A stretch of DNA of 64,000 bases from Ancylostoma caninum (GCA_037903475.1 JBAJFG010000047.1:4006001-4070000), one strand, 5' to 3'. Counted from the first letter of the stretch, positions 1 to 13,900 are shown. Numbers and translations are program-made. The notes: generated by a model from the sequence alone, not told the origin.

Positions 1-428
1 GAAACGTTGTGAAAAACTGCTTCAAGAGGTTTACGCCTGTTTTTTTTTTCTCGAGCGCGGAGCAGATGTGATAATTCTCAAAATGTACATGCCGAGGCAT
101 TGTTTTTCAGAACGACGGATGTGTCACCAATGACGACCGACTATCTCCTAGAGTATCGTCGTGTACGCGCATGAAGTATCAGCAGTATGAGCTCTAAAAA
201 CATTTTTCTCCATAGCTGCCCCATACTCAAGCGAATCCTCTCTTCCTTATTTACTAATCACAGAAGATCTTTTCGGAGCTAAGGCTTTTAAGAATACGAA
301 TCCTATCGGTAAGTTGCATCAACTTATCTCTGTATTAAGATCGCATTGACAGTTGCAGTATGCATGCGTGTCACTGACAGACATGAGCAGTGAGGGTCGA
401 TGGTGGTGCCCCTACACGCGGACACCAC
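1..428. other. non-coding, nothing recognised
   Basis: AT-rich sequence left of the foldback element. I see no exon, RNA gene or repeat that I can support. Confidence 0.4.
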
Positions 429-2497
429 GGATGAGCGGATACGAGATCTTTTACGACCCGGATAACGGTGCGGATAACGGATTGGGCAAAAATTACCGGA
501 TAACGAATGACGGATACCCGATAACTTATAACGGATAAGTGTTCCAGATACTACAGGACACCACCTTCTACTATTATTAGGAATAATATGAAGATATTAT
601 TAATACTAACATCTAAAATTAAAAAGGATGAAAGGGACATATTACCCCAACATTGTGGATAAGAATTAGCACAAGTTCCCCATCTCGTTAATCATCAAAA
701 TCCATTCTCAAAGCGACGCTGAGCATGTCGTCACATAGGCTGATGCTTTGTTCCATATATCTTTTGGAGTTCTGATAAACGTTCTAGTACTGGCTGATGG
801 TATTCACTCCCAAACAATATGTGGTAAATAAATATAAAAGTTGATAAAAACTGTAGGGTTGAATGAATGGTCGAAGCGAACTTCGCGACCAAGAGGGCAC
901 CGCTCATCCGTGGTCTGTGGCGTCATCAATTTCAAATTCGTCGGGGGTAACAACATTACTCAGCGTTGTTGATAATCTTACAAGTAATTAATGATTTCGG
1001 GTTGATTGCCTCAAACGTCGGAAAACCCAGAAAAACTGAGCAAGAGCTTTCGAGGCGAATACAAGTCTATACTTCCGTCTCCTACATCGCTTCAAGATTC
1101 CAAATCACTTATGAGGGAAAATGCGCTAGATCGCGTAATATGATGACTTTTCTTGAAATAGAAGCTCTCCTCAGCCGAAGACCTAAGAAATGAAGCTACC
1201 ATCTTTGGCCTTATCCGCACCGTTATCCGGCACCAAAAGCCTGGATAACGGTGCGGATAACGGATAGGCCAAAACCTACGGATAACGGCAAAACGGACAA
1301 CCGGATACGGACAATCCACTCATCACTGGCGGACACGGAAGCACGCGGCGCAGTCAGGGTGCTCGCACTGGAGTCCTCGCCGTAGTGGTAAACTAGGATT
1401 TTATCGAATATTTTCATCATTTGTTGTTAGCTATCAGAAAAAAACTAATTAACTACCAAGAAAACTCTAGAGTTTGTTGTCGCGGGAATTTCAGCGCGAG
1501 CAGAGCGGTCGTGCCGCTTCTTTTCGATACCGTGAGAAATGCACCGACGTTCACTCTACGTCACTGTATTGTTTCGAGGCATTTTTGGACTTATTGCATT
1601 GACATCAGTGATAAGCGGATTGTCCGTATCCGGTTGTCCGTTTTGCCGTTATCCGTAGGTTTTGGCCTATCCATTATCCGTACCGTTATCCGGGCTTTTG
1701 GCGCCGGATAACGGTGCGGATAAGGCCAAAAATAGTAGGTTCATTCCTTACGTCTTCGGCTGAGGAGAGCGTCTATTTCAAGAAAAGCCATCATATTACG
1801 CGATCTAGCGCATTTTCACTCATAAGTGATTTGGATTCTTAAAGCGGTGTAGGAGGCGGTAGTATACGATAGACTTGTATTCGCCTCGAAAGCTCTTGCT
1901 CAGTTTTTCTGGGTTTTCCGACATTTGAGGCAATGACCTCGAAATCATTAATTACTTGTAAGATTATCAACAACGCTGAGTAATGTTGTTACCACTGACG
2001 AATTTGAAATTGATGACTTCACAGCTCGCGGATGAGCGGTGCCCTCTTGTTCGCGAAGTTCGCTTCGACCATTTATTCAAACCTACAGTTTTAATCAATT
2101 TTTGGATTTATTTACCATATATTGTTTGGGAGTGAATACCATCAGCCAGTAGTAGAACGTTTATCAGAACTCCAAAAGATATAGCAGAGCATCAGCCCAT
2201 GTGACGTCATGCTCAGCGTCGCTTTGAGAATGGATTTTGGTGATTAACGAGATGGAGAACTTGTGCTAATTCTTATCCACAATGTTGGGGTAATATGTCT
2301 CTTTTATCCTTTTTTAATTTTAGACATTAGTATTAATAATATCTTCATATTATTCCTAATAATAGTAGAAGGTGATGTCCTGTAGTATTTGGAACACTTA
2401 TCCGTCCGTTATCCGGTATTCGTTATCCGGTAATTTTTGGCCAATCCGTTATCCGCACCGTTATCCGGGTCGTGAAAGATCTCGTATCCGCTCATCC
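429..2497. mobile_element. 2.07-kb foldback element with long inverted arms
   Basis: The left arm (about 429-1322) recurs as its reverse complement in the right arm (about 1608-2497) with scattered mismatches. One landmark pair is the block around 541-680 (vents from acacttatccg to gtgctaattcttatcc when read inverted) matching 2264-2405. About 285 bp of unique sequence (1323-1607) forms the centre. The outer ends and the inner arm borders carry many short copies of ataacgg/ccgttatcc, giving smaller nested hairpins. No transposase is visible, and the short ORFs inside are not conserved between arms. This is a non-autonomous foldback or giant MITE, about 170 bp upstream of receptor R1. Family unknown. 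Confidence 0.85.
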
Positions 2498-2670
2498 CTG
2501 ATTGACATCCTATGAACTAATTGGTAGGGGCGTTTCGGAGGACAACGGTGTTTCTGAGTGAAAGTATTGCTCTGACAACACATAAACTTACAGATGGATA
2601 AAAGCAATTACAATTTATCCGTTATTTCGTGTAGCGAATATTTTCAGAAGAAATTTTTTCCGCATCTGCT

Positions 2671-5600
2671 ATGACTGAATGTGTAAATCTCGACGCCTAT
2701 CCCCGAGCTTACATTATTTCCATGAATGTCATGTCTTTCCTATCTCCGATAGTGAACCTTTTCACAATATTTTGCATACTGTGCAAATCCACAAAGCCGA
2801 TGAGCGCTTTTAAATGGTATCTACTAATATATCAAGTTACGTCATCGATATTTGACTTCATTTACACTACTGTGACGCTTCCTGTGATTTTCTTCCCTCT
2901 ACCGATGGGCTTCACCGCTTCATGGATGGCGGAATGGTTTTCTATAACTGTTCACACCACGTTTATCATTGTCATACCTTCATTCCCTTGTGTAGCTACC
3001 TGCATCTTTGGTTTGTTCGCATATAGGATACACTTAATAATCCCTCACAATCACTTTCTTAAGATAAGTGAAAATGGTAGGTTGGACAGCCTTAATTTCT
3101 CAATCCTTATTCAATTTTTACCCTTTTGTTCCTCCTTCAGGTCACATTCATGCAACTGTTGTATTCTTTTTCGTGTATACCACACCCACAATAATTGCAT
3201 TGGTGAATAGTTCACCAGATCAGAGCTCGGCAAGGCAATTGGTACTATCCGTAGGTCGTTTTAATATTTATGAAACTACTATTCTGTAATTTTCTGGATA
3301 GTCTGTTACTTATTTCGGCAACTCTCAAAGATTTCAGAGGTATCCATGTGCTGAGTCTGTCATGACTGTTCCTCGTCTACATATCTATACTGTGGATAGC
3401 TTAAAAACCCTTATCATAGTAATAGTTGTCCTGATTATAATGACAATACCAATGGCATTGTTCATATTTTGTAGCGCCTGGTATTTTCTGAATAGGAGAG
3501 ATCATTTGTCGAAAAGAACAAGAAGATTGCAGAGGCGATTCATAATATTTCTTTGTCTGCAGGTGATCGCTTATTTGATGTTTCTTAGAACTGAATTGTT
3601 TTCAGTTCAATTTGATTGTGTTTCTCATGCTACTGCTAAATTTCGGGCTACCGCACTGTCATAGCACCTAGCCACTAACATAGAGAAGCAAATCTCAAGG
3701 AATTATTATTAAAGTATCTACTTTTACTCAGAAATTTGTTAGGTTTTCCGAAAAATAATCCGAAAAGTTGGTATAAAACGTGTAACTGATCGTCGCCCGT
3801 GAGACCGTGCCAATCTTTCTGTCCACAATATAGCAGGCCTCAAATAAACTCCAAGGATCGTCGTGCCAACATTCTTCGGAATCTGGCAAAGTCCCAGTCT
3901 TTGATCGAGTTCTCCGTCACGCCCTGAGCACGTAGTAAAAGGAGAGACGTGTAGAATCTGTGTACTTCTCTTCTCATCCATTGCCGTACGTTTGGTTGAA
4001 TGTACTCCAGAGCCACCTCCAGTGGGAGGTACCGCACCTAAGAGAATGTTACGCCTCCGTCATTACTGGGTCGATTTTGAGGGGAAACTAGCTCCAAAAA
4101 AAAGCTGCTCTCTTCCTGGTGGGACGTCAGTCCACTATGTTTTTTTATGAACCATACACTTGCGAGAAATTGTGAGCTAGCGACAAGGAGAAGCATTTAT
4201 TTCTTTTATAGTCCATTTTTTTTGTTCACACAACTATATCCAACATGCAGCGCAACATGCGTACATTGAATTGTAAGTAGACCACAAAATGTTGTGAATT
4301 TAGATATCGATACCGGCGGCTTCACTTGCGGGGCCTATTCTCGGCGTGCTGTTCTTATTTGGAACAGGGAACACCACTTTACGTGGTAGGCGTCATTTCC
4401 CATCATACTTATACAAGTTTTCCTATGCAATCTCGTGAGCAGTAACTAAAGAAAACATATTATGCTAAGATGCTGTGGTCTTTTGAAGTGAGAAATGTAT
4501 GGAACTCCAGAAGATCGGGTGGGTGCGGACCAGAGTTGTGCGTTACTAACGAAACGAATTAACGCATTAAGGCATAACGGCCATTTTTGGCGTTACGTAA
4601 CGAATTAAAGGATTAACGAAATTTGAAAATTTTCTAACGCACGGCCTTGGTACGGATCAGTGTCGTGACGTGGCAGCCTTGAGCGAAGAGTATCAGAGAG
4701 CGTTGTCAAAGCAGCATCGGTCGAAGACAGCCAAGGTGTCAGACCGCGCCAGAGTGGTCCTTATCCACTTGGCTTTTGGAGTTCCCTGTATCTCATCATA
4801 TATCCGTTATCCGTTTCCGTGAACTCTATGGAAAAGAAGTTATGAACTTTCTTCGGGACGTTGTGACGGAATTCGTCCTTCATTTCAACGCAAATTGCAT
4901 ACAATGTGCGTCGAAATAGATGGCGAATCGCAGTGGTGCTATACCCATAAGTACAGTTTCCGCAGTAGCTGCTCAAAATGCTACTGTTGTACACAGCGAA
5001 TGCAAAGTGCTTCATCAGCATCCCAAATGACCCCATGCGCAAATTCTCAGCGAAAAAAAAGATGATCACAACTACATGTGTACTCTTTGGCGAAACGAGC
5101 ACTGCAGAAATGAGTGTTACCTTTTCAAGGCGTGGCTTAGTAGGAACAGAATAGAAAGCAAATTTGAGATGAGCGCCTTCGACGACATATGATGAGGCAT
5201 ACTCTGGCTCTGATATTTCATTGCAGAGACCACATCATCCTAGCATCTCTCCCTTGTAAGTCTGTGGAAGATAGAAAGAATTATCTAACGTACATATCTT
5301 AACAGTGTTTCATTGCCTGTATTTCACGCAAAAGTACTATATAAGTGTAAGAGTTAGGTATGGGAAATTCTATTACAGGTCTTGGGAACGTCGCACTCGC
5401 TGCTATAGGACTGCATGGATCGATATCGTCCGTATTAGTCATATTTTGTAATGAGCCATATCGACAGTTCACACTAGATCTTTTCATATACAGTAAGTGT
5501 GTAGCGAGTGTCACGACTTATAACAATTTGTATGGAGGGAGGGAGTACTCGAGCACATAAGTGCACATGTATGCATGATTGTTAGTGCGCTGTATGAACA

Positions 5601-7165
5601 CTTCATCGTTGTTTTGAAAGAAGTGCTTGTCCAAACTCCGTCCCTTAGGTTGAATAGATGCAGGATTGACTTGAGGCAGCAGTGGTAAATAAGGAATCTT
5701 CCTCAAGGCAGCTCTTGGGAAATTTTGACCACGAATAATTGGACGGGTGCCACCGTCAATGGATACATTGGGGAGTGAAGGATACGCTGGCTCCTAGTAG
5801 CGTGGATTGACTCAGAGTATGTTTCAACGTGTTAGAGAAACGATAGGTCGGCGTCCAATTGAAAATGTTGTGTACGTGCAGTGGGAGACAAGAAAAAAAA
5901 ACCAGTTCCTCTCAAAAGTAGTACGGAGATGTCGGTTTTTGAACTGCTATAGTCTTAGAATTGCTGCATTGGTGAGCACTAATGCAGTGATCAAAAGTTG
6001 GCAAAAAGAAAAACTGTTTTGGGTTTCTATAGTTTGGTCCTTAAAAAACTCGCGGAATTCAACGCAGTGGCATGACCTCTATGGCCGGACTAAATCAACT
6101 CAATGCCAACTCATATCACCTACATAACAAGTCGAGAATATCTTTCCGTGTGAATTTGTAACACCTCGAATTCGAGAGAGAGGTGCATTCATTGCGGAAC
6201 AGAGCATCGATGTCACCTTAGAACTGGAGCCACCTTTCAGAATAGAGATGTTGTATTTTCGTAAGAAAAATGGATTAGCTGTGAAGAGAATTGAAGAATT
6301 CTGGGGTCAGGACGAAATTCCGCTCTCCCTCTTCCTTTGAGAATTTCATCGTGTTTTTGAAAATGTGCGCAGTTAGAGCGAATCTTCTTATATTTTTGTG
6401 GTCCACAATTTTCTTACTCTTCAACTTTTCAGCCGTACAAAATTGTCGAAAATTCGCTTCAGCCTTCTTTTGAAAGAAGTAGGTAATGTTTGTAGAAAGC
6501 ACAAACTGCCTGCAAACATTTCCTTCTAAATTTTACCAAGATAACCACTGTCCTGCTTCACTCAACAAATTGGCTGGAAAGTTGTTGGCAACTTGCTGCA
6601 AGTTGTTTTTTAGAGAAACTGTTCGACAATTCGATGTTCTCTTCCTTGTCGACAAGTTGCCCGCAGAAAATGCCGCTGACAATTGGTTTCTAGACGCCAT
6701 CATACTTGTTGACAACGATTTGTGGTTAAATGTTGTTTGCAAGATGTTCTCGGGCGAAGCTGGGCCGATGACTTGTTTTCGGGGTTCTGAGTGCCCTACC
6801 CCACTTTCTAGCGTAATTCAGGGGCGCTAGTGAGAATAGAAATTCTGCCACGATTTCCCGCATTTTTGTCCAAACAGTGAGGAAAATCACAGGGTCGTTT
6901 GTAAAAAAGACTAGAGAACATTTCCGGCGGTTCTCTGTGGGCTAACAACGACACTGGATCTGATTACTTTGGTCCGCTTCAGATGCGTCATGTTTTAAGG
7001 GGGTAGGCGTGAAGAGATCAACTTTCTTTTTCTTCGGTTAACGAATGATTAATAGTGCATTATGAACAGAGAGAGAGAGTAAACAGCTGCATTTCAGGAT
7101 GGAGGCATAAGCAGCAACAGCAGATACACGTCAGTCACTCCACGAATCAAAATCTCGTGCCGTGA
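2671..7165 (+). CDS. chemoreceptor R1, Srh/Sri-type 7TM GPCR (six exons, 334 aa)
   Basis: Predicted seven-transmembrane chemosensory receptor of the nematode Str superfamily, expected in the ciliary membrane of sensory neurons. Exons read from the sequence: 2671-3076, 3141-3250, 3338-3562, 4304-4385, 5379-5492, 7098-7165, all with GT donors and AG acceptors. They join in phase to 334 codons plus TGA. The N-terminus has Cys4. TM1-TM3 lie in exon 1, with the family signature FKWYLLIYQ...FDF followed by PVIFFPLPMG. Exon 2 holds TM4 and ends SSPDQ...LVLS. Exon 3 opens with a conserved Cys and PRLHIYT, then TM5. Exon 4 is TM6 (ISIPAASLAGP). Exon 5 is TM7 with LHG and NEPYRQFT, the typical Srh/Sri ending. 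Exon 6 is a basic, Gln-rich tail aligned with those of R2-R6. Srh is favoured over Sri from the FKWYLLxYQ block. The last intron is 1.6 kb. Intact. Confidence 0.9.
3563..4303. other. intron 3 of R1, no clear element
   Basis: This intron holds a minus-strand open stretch (4037-3840) that reads like protein but has no start context or recognisable domain. It may be a decayed insertion. Confidence 0.3.
4515..4650. repeat. MITE-like fragment with taacgaattaacg motifs
   Basis: Short repeats of the form taacgaattaacgcatt and attaacgaaatttg lie in intron 4 of R1. A related fragment (gtgcgttaatcacgtaacg and following bases) lies at 24866-24905. This points to a dispersed AT-rich repeat family. Confidence 0.4.
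5493..7097. other. long intron 5 of R1
   Basis: This 1.6-kb intron separates the TM7 exon from the tail exon. It contains no recognised element. Two other possible acceptors occur inside it (near 5806 and 6430), but neither yields a tail resembling those of the paralogues. Confidence 0.4.
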
Positions 7166-8934
7166 GGTTGCTGAAACCATGCTCAACCACAAGGATCCGA
7201 GCTCAATGAATTTTTGCTAGAATGATTGCGAAAGCTACGGTGCAATGTTCTCTACCACGGCGGAGTAGACCCATAGTCATCGAAAAATATAATTTCGGAA
7301 ATGTTGAAGTCTAATCCCAGAATAAAGATTGAACGTAGAACTCAAGATTTCCTGAATTCGAGAAATTAAAAAAAAAACAAAATAAGTCATGATGAAGTGC
7401 AGTGAACCTCATTCAGACAAACTATCGAAATAACCAGCAAAAAGAGATCTTAGTCATGTGGTTAAGAAGCGAGACACGCAGAGATCAGAAGATTTGAAAG
7501 TATCATAGAATGCATTTGGGTAGATAATGATTCGGAAGGGCTGCAGCAGGAAGTTGGAAGGACCGCTGCAGTACAATGCAGAAAAGAGAGTGAGGGTTAT
7601 CATACCCGTCACAAATACAGGGCTAAGTTTCGTTGCGGTCAAAGGACAGTAGGTGTGTTCCAGGTCGGAAAAGGGAGTAGGCGTTCTTGGGGTGTCACGG
7701 TGTCACTCTGTGATGTTCGTCTTCTGGAACACTGGATCTCTTGGGTGCAGGCCTTTTCCATAGGGCTCCATCAGGGCTGGGCTTGGTGTTGAGCATGCCA
7801 CTGAAAAAATGGCGGTGCACAATCAGCAACTATTCGGAAGAACCGCAGCAGCTATTCAGAAAATTCCGGAGCAGCAGACCGGAAGAATCGTTTCGTCCAG
7901 TTTTCTGCTGAAAAGTACTTCCGAAAATTTGTGCGAGCACGGAACACGAGAATATTGGAGGGTACGACTTTGCTCCTGTAGAAACCAGTAAATTCTGCAC
8001 AGCTTCTTCATGTTTTAGCGAATGGTGAGAAAGCAAAGCACAAAACGTTTCATGCATTGGTTTCTCAACCTATATCATTTTTAGTGTTGTCTAGAGTTTC
8101 TGCGATGTTTCGAAAATTTACCATTCAATTCTGGATGTGTTGGATGTTAATACAGTATAATTACACTGTGGTCTTGTTCCATTACGTACGTTGTGAATAC
8201 GAATAGAAGATAAGTGTGAAAAAAACAACTCAGTTATTTCTTCTTAGTCTCTGAACCTCGCTCGACTCCCTAGGTGTCAAATTTTTTCCTTTAAAGGTGT
8301 CAAATTTTTTCCTTTACGCCTTGGGGCGAACGTTGTGGTTGCGAGATTCGAATCCTTTCTACGCTTCGCGGCGCTCTGTCTCGTACCCGTGCACCACGTT
8401 ACCTCTCGGCTCGGTAAAATCTGAAAAAAAACGAGCACTTGCGTAATGTGTGTACGCTAGTCCGCTACAGTACAATCTTGTCGCGGAGTTGGAGGTCGTT
8501 GTAGTCGCCAGTTAACCTGCACAGAGCCTTCCCGAGAATTGAGTTTTGAGATCATTCCGAAATATTCTTGGTACATTGCTGGAATCAGCGTGTCGGCTAG
8601 GTCTAGAATCGACTAATAACTCAAACATGAATGTGAGATGGCGATATTGCCTTCATGCATAGCAGCTGTTTTATAGGCTAGTCAATTGTTATTCCTGATT
8701 TTTCACAGCCCCGATGGGTAAATAAATTTCTATCACAACAATACGATAGCAGACGCTATTACATTTTGCTGATTGAAAATGTTATGCTAACATGCCACTT
8801 CTGAGATTATTAAGATCTCAGTTCTCCATTCTGCTTAACTCTCATGTCAATTTCAATCAAAATTATCCCTGCTAATTAATTAATCTGTGAAGTTCTAATC
8901 CGTCGCATTGCAGCTGCACACTCGTGAAGAAGGC
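7166..8934. other. intergenic R1-R2, first part
   Basis: No supported exon. There is a short tandem duplication of a 20-odd-base unit containing ggtgtcaaattttttccttt at about 8274-8318. A tRNA-derived-looking stretch with an agattcgaatcc box lies near 8345, but it does not fold as a tRNA. Confidence 0.35.
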
Positions 8935-9990
8935 GTGATCTTATCCACTCTACCACACATGAAGATGTCGTTCTTGGCGAGAGGCGCCTCATAAACGTAT
9001 AGCATAATATCGACTGGCCAATTACTGGTATACATGATGTATAACCTTGTTAGCCAAAGCTTCAAACCATATAAGTTTCATTTCAATCTGTTTCATTAAC
9101 TTCGCGCACTTGTAAAATGAAACAGAATGCATTGCCAGAGCTATTCGGTTATAAGTTCTGCCGGTTAACCAGGAGGTTGAACCGGCATTTGTGCACTTTA
9201 TAACCAGGAACCATTACTATCTTGAAATGGTCTGAAAGAGATGAATTTCGACTTGGTTTCAATAACCGTGATATAACCGGCAGGGCTGGGATTCACGAAA
9301 CGATAACCAAGCAAACCCAGGCTAGCAAACCAAGTTTTGCCGTCTGCGTCTCGTAGCACTACGTAGTCAGTACGATAACCAATCATGTTAGCCATCCTTG
9401 GTTTGCTTGGTTATCGTTTCACGAATCCCAGCCCAGGTTATACCTCAGTTTGTATGCTGGTCTCGGGCGCTGCAAAACCGTCGGGTTGTTGGATCGCCCA
9501 AGCACTGCCATATCGATATTGATAGATCGCGCACAGAGAGCGCGCAAATGTCTCAGACGCAGACAAGGGGACATCCCGGTTATTAAAAAGTCCTCCAAAC
9601 CTTTTAGATCCCGGTTATACGAGTGTGTAACTGGTATTGCAGCATGATTTTGCGTTAAAATTCGGGCTTTCCTAACTACGCATTGTAAACGTAAAGCTGA
9701 TATTTTAAATATTTAGGAAAATTAAGCAATTTCCTTCCGTTTTAAGTTCCAAATTATTCTTTTTGCATTTAAAATAACCGAGTAGCTCTGGCAATGCATT
9801 CGGTTCCATTTTACAAGTGCGCGAAGTTAATGAAACGATTGAAATGAAACTTATATGGTTTGAAGCTCTGGCTAACAAGGTTCTACATCATGTATACCAG
9901 TAATTGGCCAGTCGATATTATGCGTTTATGAGGCGCCTCTCGCCAAGAACGGCATCTTGATGTGTGGTAGTGTGGGTAAGATCATAGGAT
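8935..9990. mobile_element. 1.05-kb foldback element
   Basis: The left arm (8935 to about 9150) and right arm (about 9780 to 9987) are near-perfect inverted copies. Each contains the landmark gaggcgcctc and the stretch around cgactggccaattactgg. Smaller nested hairpins sit in the centre, such as cttggtttgcttggttatcg at 9399 against its reverse complement near 9300. No transposase is visible. The outer ends look like a tRNA A-box (tggtagagtggataagat on the minus strand, left end), and a B-box-like ggttcaaatcc follows the right arm at 10010, so a tRNA-derived SINE origin for the ends is possible. Confidence 0.75.
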
Positions 9991-10993
9991 ATTATCGAGA
10001 GGATGTGGGGTTCAAATCCTGACGGTATCTGCACTTTTGCATTTTTGCGTTTGCGCCGTTAACCACGACGGAAATGACAAAAAGTTCGAACACATTCGTA
10101 ATGCAGGTAATTCTGCACTACCTGCGAAATGGTTGCAATATTAGGAATGTGGTTCAGATCCGATGCGCTATTGCTTCAGAATTGTAAAATAAACACTCTT
10201 CTATTCGAAACAGAAGACGGATTAGTCGGACATCTAGTAACAGCGGCGAGGTGTACACCATTGGATTCTTTCGTCATTGCCTGGGTTTAAAATAGTATGT
10301 CCATGAATACTGTGGCTCAGTGCGATGACTCTTGCCATGCATGCAAGTCTTCGCGCGTTCGTTTCCTCGCTAAGGCCGGCTTTTGCAAATAAGTGAAAAT
10401 GGAGTGCATGTGGTTCAAGTGATGACAAGAATTTGGTTAGGTCTTGGTTATAAGTCGGTTAACCTCGAAAACCGACAGTTGTTCGAGGCCACTACTTTGT
10501 CTATAACCGTCGGTTCCAGTGCAATTACCACGACCCCTGGTACTTCTCATACTGAGTGTTCCTAAAATGTCTTCTGTAATCTAATGCTTCTCGTTTGTAA
10601 GCAGAAGTAGTTCATATCCAGCCGTGAAATAAGCCAGCAAACGCTGTACAATCACTTATGCCCCCTCCAGTGTACATATTTAACGTCTGCATCAAACACG
10701 TGATAAACATCGCATAATAAATGAATGAATAGCTCATGTATGGTCAGTTCTGTTCTGGATGGTCGTTATTAGTTTCTTGAGTGATTCCCTTCGTCACATT
10801 ATAACCATATCATGGCATTCCTTTGTTGTTGGTTCCTAACTTTTTGTGCAATGTGATGCTGCTCTGAAGACGCATTTTATTGATGATGAATGAGTAGATA
10901 AATGGACTAGTACGTCGAACCTATTGTCAGTAATTTTTCCATTCTTCCATCATAGATTAGATATTTCCAGACGACTGTCCTCTCGCTGCCGTT
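9991..10993. other. intergenic, upstream of R2
   Basis: No coding exon recognised. A small imperfect hairpin built on ggttaacc/aaccg lies at about 10440-10520 and may be part of the same repeat family as the preceding foldback. Confidence 0.35.
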
Positions 10994-13900
10994 ATGATTC
11001 ACTGTGCGGATCTCGACTTCTACCCTCAACTTTACATCACCTTTATGCATGGTTTGTCTATCCTGGCTCCACCGTTGAATCTTTTTACCATATTCTGCAT
11101 TCTGTGCAAGTCTACTAAACCAATGAGTTCATTCAAGTGGTATCTCTTACTATATCAAGTTACGTCGACGATATTTGACTTCATCTATACTACCGTGACC
11201 CTTCCTGTCATATTCTTCCCCTTTCCGATGGGCTACGCAGGTTCATGGATTGCTGAAACGTTGTCCATAACCGCCCACACCGCACTTGTCATGGTTATAC
11301 CATCATTTCCGTGTATAGCCTCCTGCACTTTTAGTCTGTTTGCTTATAGGATACATATGATTATTCCTTATAACCACGTTTTAAAAACAGTTGCAAATAG
11401 TGAGTTAGTTGACCTCGTTCTTTCCAAGTGTAGTCGAGTCCAGCTAATTATTGTTTGCTCAGGTCATATTTATGCAAGCGTTACCTTCTGCTTCGTTTAT
11501 TCCGTGCCAGTAGTAGTTGCGCTAGCGGATATTTCTCCGGATCAAACAGCAGCGAAGCAATGGCTACTATCCGTAGGTCTATCAGATATTTCGTGGTAGG
11601 CTGTTTGAAGTATCATGTTGGAACACCCGCCGAAATTCTCAAGTGCGAGCTAAGGTCCTAGTGTACGCTGGCAGAGTATCATAAAGGTTAAACGGATACT
11701 TACTTATAAAGAAATTCGAATCGCAATCGCGAACACGGCCCCGTTGCTTGTGCTTTCGTGGCGACGACGCGCCAACTAACAAACTCGTCACATTCACTAG
11801 CGCGTATGACCGCGCCTGTGTAGAGGGACCCACGAGTGCCAGTGGATCGCGACATGAGGCGCGAAAGTGGGCGCCCCGTTTCGCGGATTTCTCGCAAGTT
11901 TCCCGCTATTCCACTATTGCATGTGGATTCTAGGGCGCTGGATATGCAAAAATCAAGCAAAGTCAGACGCAAAGAGCCGAGCTGGTGTTGCCTCTAAAAG
12001 CTTTTTCACTGGATTCTATGATTTTCACCCATTTCAGGTATACTCGTGTGCTGAGTCAGTTATGTCCCTTCCTCGACTGAACATCTATACGCCTCATAAT
12101 ATAAGACGACTTATTGTTGTTATCGTCATTCTCGTAATCGCCACGATACCAATAGCTTTCCTTATACTCGGAAGTGCTTGGTATTTTCTCCAAAAAAGTG
12201 GTCATCTGTCGCTGAGGACTAGGAGTTTGCAGAAGCGATTCCTCATTTTTCTTTTTCTTCAGGTGATTATGAACTTAGCTCATGTGTCTCACCGAATGGT
12301 CACCCACCGCTGCTGCGAGCGAATGTGTATCAGAGTTATTTTAGAGTTCAACCACTGATTATTATCTATGCTTGAGACTCTTAGCGATGTATGATCCTCG
12401 TGAGCCTCTAGGGGAAATTGTGAATGGGGAGGTCCTCGAATGTGGAGGAGACCGCATTCCCGAGCGAATTTCTTCGTGCAGCAGGGTAAAACTATTGTCA
12501 GCAGTGGAGAACTCCCAATACACGTTCGTAATATGAATGGGGTTCTCAAGAAGAATTTCCGACACGGTTCGAAGAGATCCGTTCACTCTTTCATCTTCCT
12601 CTCTGAACACTCGTATGGAGCAATATTGAGTAGGGACTTCTGAAACCATTTTTTTAATTTTTTGATTGTTTCTGGGCTTCTCGTGTAACCGCAGAAATAA
12701 GTCAACGGAAATTGTTTGACTAGTGTTTCAGAAAGAAAAAAAAACTATATAGTTGAGATATTCAAAACTCGAAGCCTCGAAATAAAGCTCTCACATTAAG
12801 GACTACATCGAAGAAGCCACATAGTTTTAACCTAACCAACATAAAACAACACACTTTGAATCAGTCGCTTTACCTCAACATTATGATAATAAGTGCACGC
12901 CATTAGTAGGGTTTGGACCGCTGTACTAGAATGATACCTGTTCACTAACACAGGCCAGCCAATCTCTTGTCACTCAGGTTTTCTGGTTCCAATCAATAAT
13001 CACAATGTTCTCGTATACACGGAATCAATTTATCTGTAGGGTCGATTGCCCTACGTAAAACATTAAATTTTCTAATTTGGTGGTTCAGCTGCTTCATGAT
13101 TCCACAGGACAAATGTATGGATAAACGCTTGTTATGGTCGGAAAATGTAACGGAACATGTTTTCTGTAAGTGCATCTAAAACATCGGAGCAAGCTATCCC
13201 CCTTTTTTAGAAAAAATCTCTAGAGCGAAGGCCCGTGACTTTGTAGCGTACTTTTGAGGAGGTACACCGAACCGCGAGGAATTATTAGACGAGAGCAGAC
13301 AGAGACTCTCATCTTGTATGAGCTAGATAGTCATAAGTAGTCACACAGCAGCATACCATCACTAGCAGATCGAGACAGCCGAGCTGTAGTGCAATTTTGG
13401 CTCTTGCGTTTCGCTCATATATAAAGCTTCAAAAGAATAGGAGTACCAACACGGTATCTCTGTAGATTTGTTACATCTATCTCGATCATGCAGAAGTGGT
13501 AAAGTTCTTTTGTGTATCCACTTCTTCAGATATCGATTCCGGCTGCCTCACTCGTGGTTCCTATTCTTAGCGTGATGTTCTTGTTAACAAGCATGAACAC
13601 GACATTCCAAGGTAAGCTGCAAGTCTAAGTCACATCTGCCTACTTCCCATCTACACTTCCATGAACTCCAATCCCAAGGAAATTGATGAATTAATGGAGG
13701 TATTAAATATGTTCACATCTCATGCGCCTACATTGTGGTGGCACATTTTTTTTCTAATGACTTTTTTTTCTTGAGATATTCATGACTAGCTTACTATCCA
13801 GTATTATGTACGTATGTCTGATATCTATCACAATTACATCATACTAGCAATAAGAAAACGGTATACGATTATAGGAAAAGCGATCTTTTTTTTTTGACAA

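Noticed and set aside
966..1711. Several 60-100 codon open frames
   Set aside because: They sit in the arms of the 2-kb foldback and differ between arms; no protein-like conservation.
6430..6473. Alternative last exon for R1 after acttttcag
   Set aside because: The resulting tail does not resemble any paralogue, while 7098-7165 aligns well (RWRHKQQQQ, HVS).
8327..8400. Possible tRNA because of the agattcgaatcc box
   Set aside because: No acceptor stem, anticodon arm or T-stem pairing on either strand.
9978..10045. Possible tRNA near ggttcaaatcc
   Set aside because: A B-box-like word only; no cloverleaf could be drawn.
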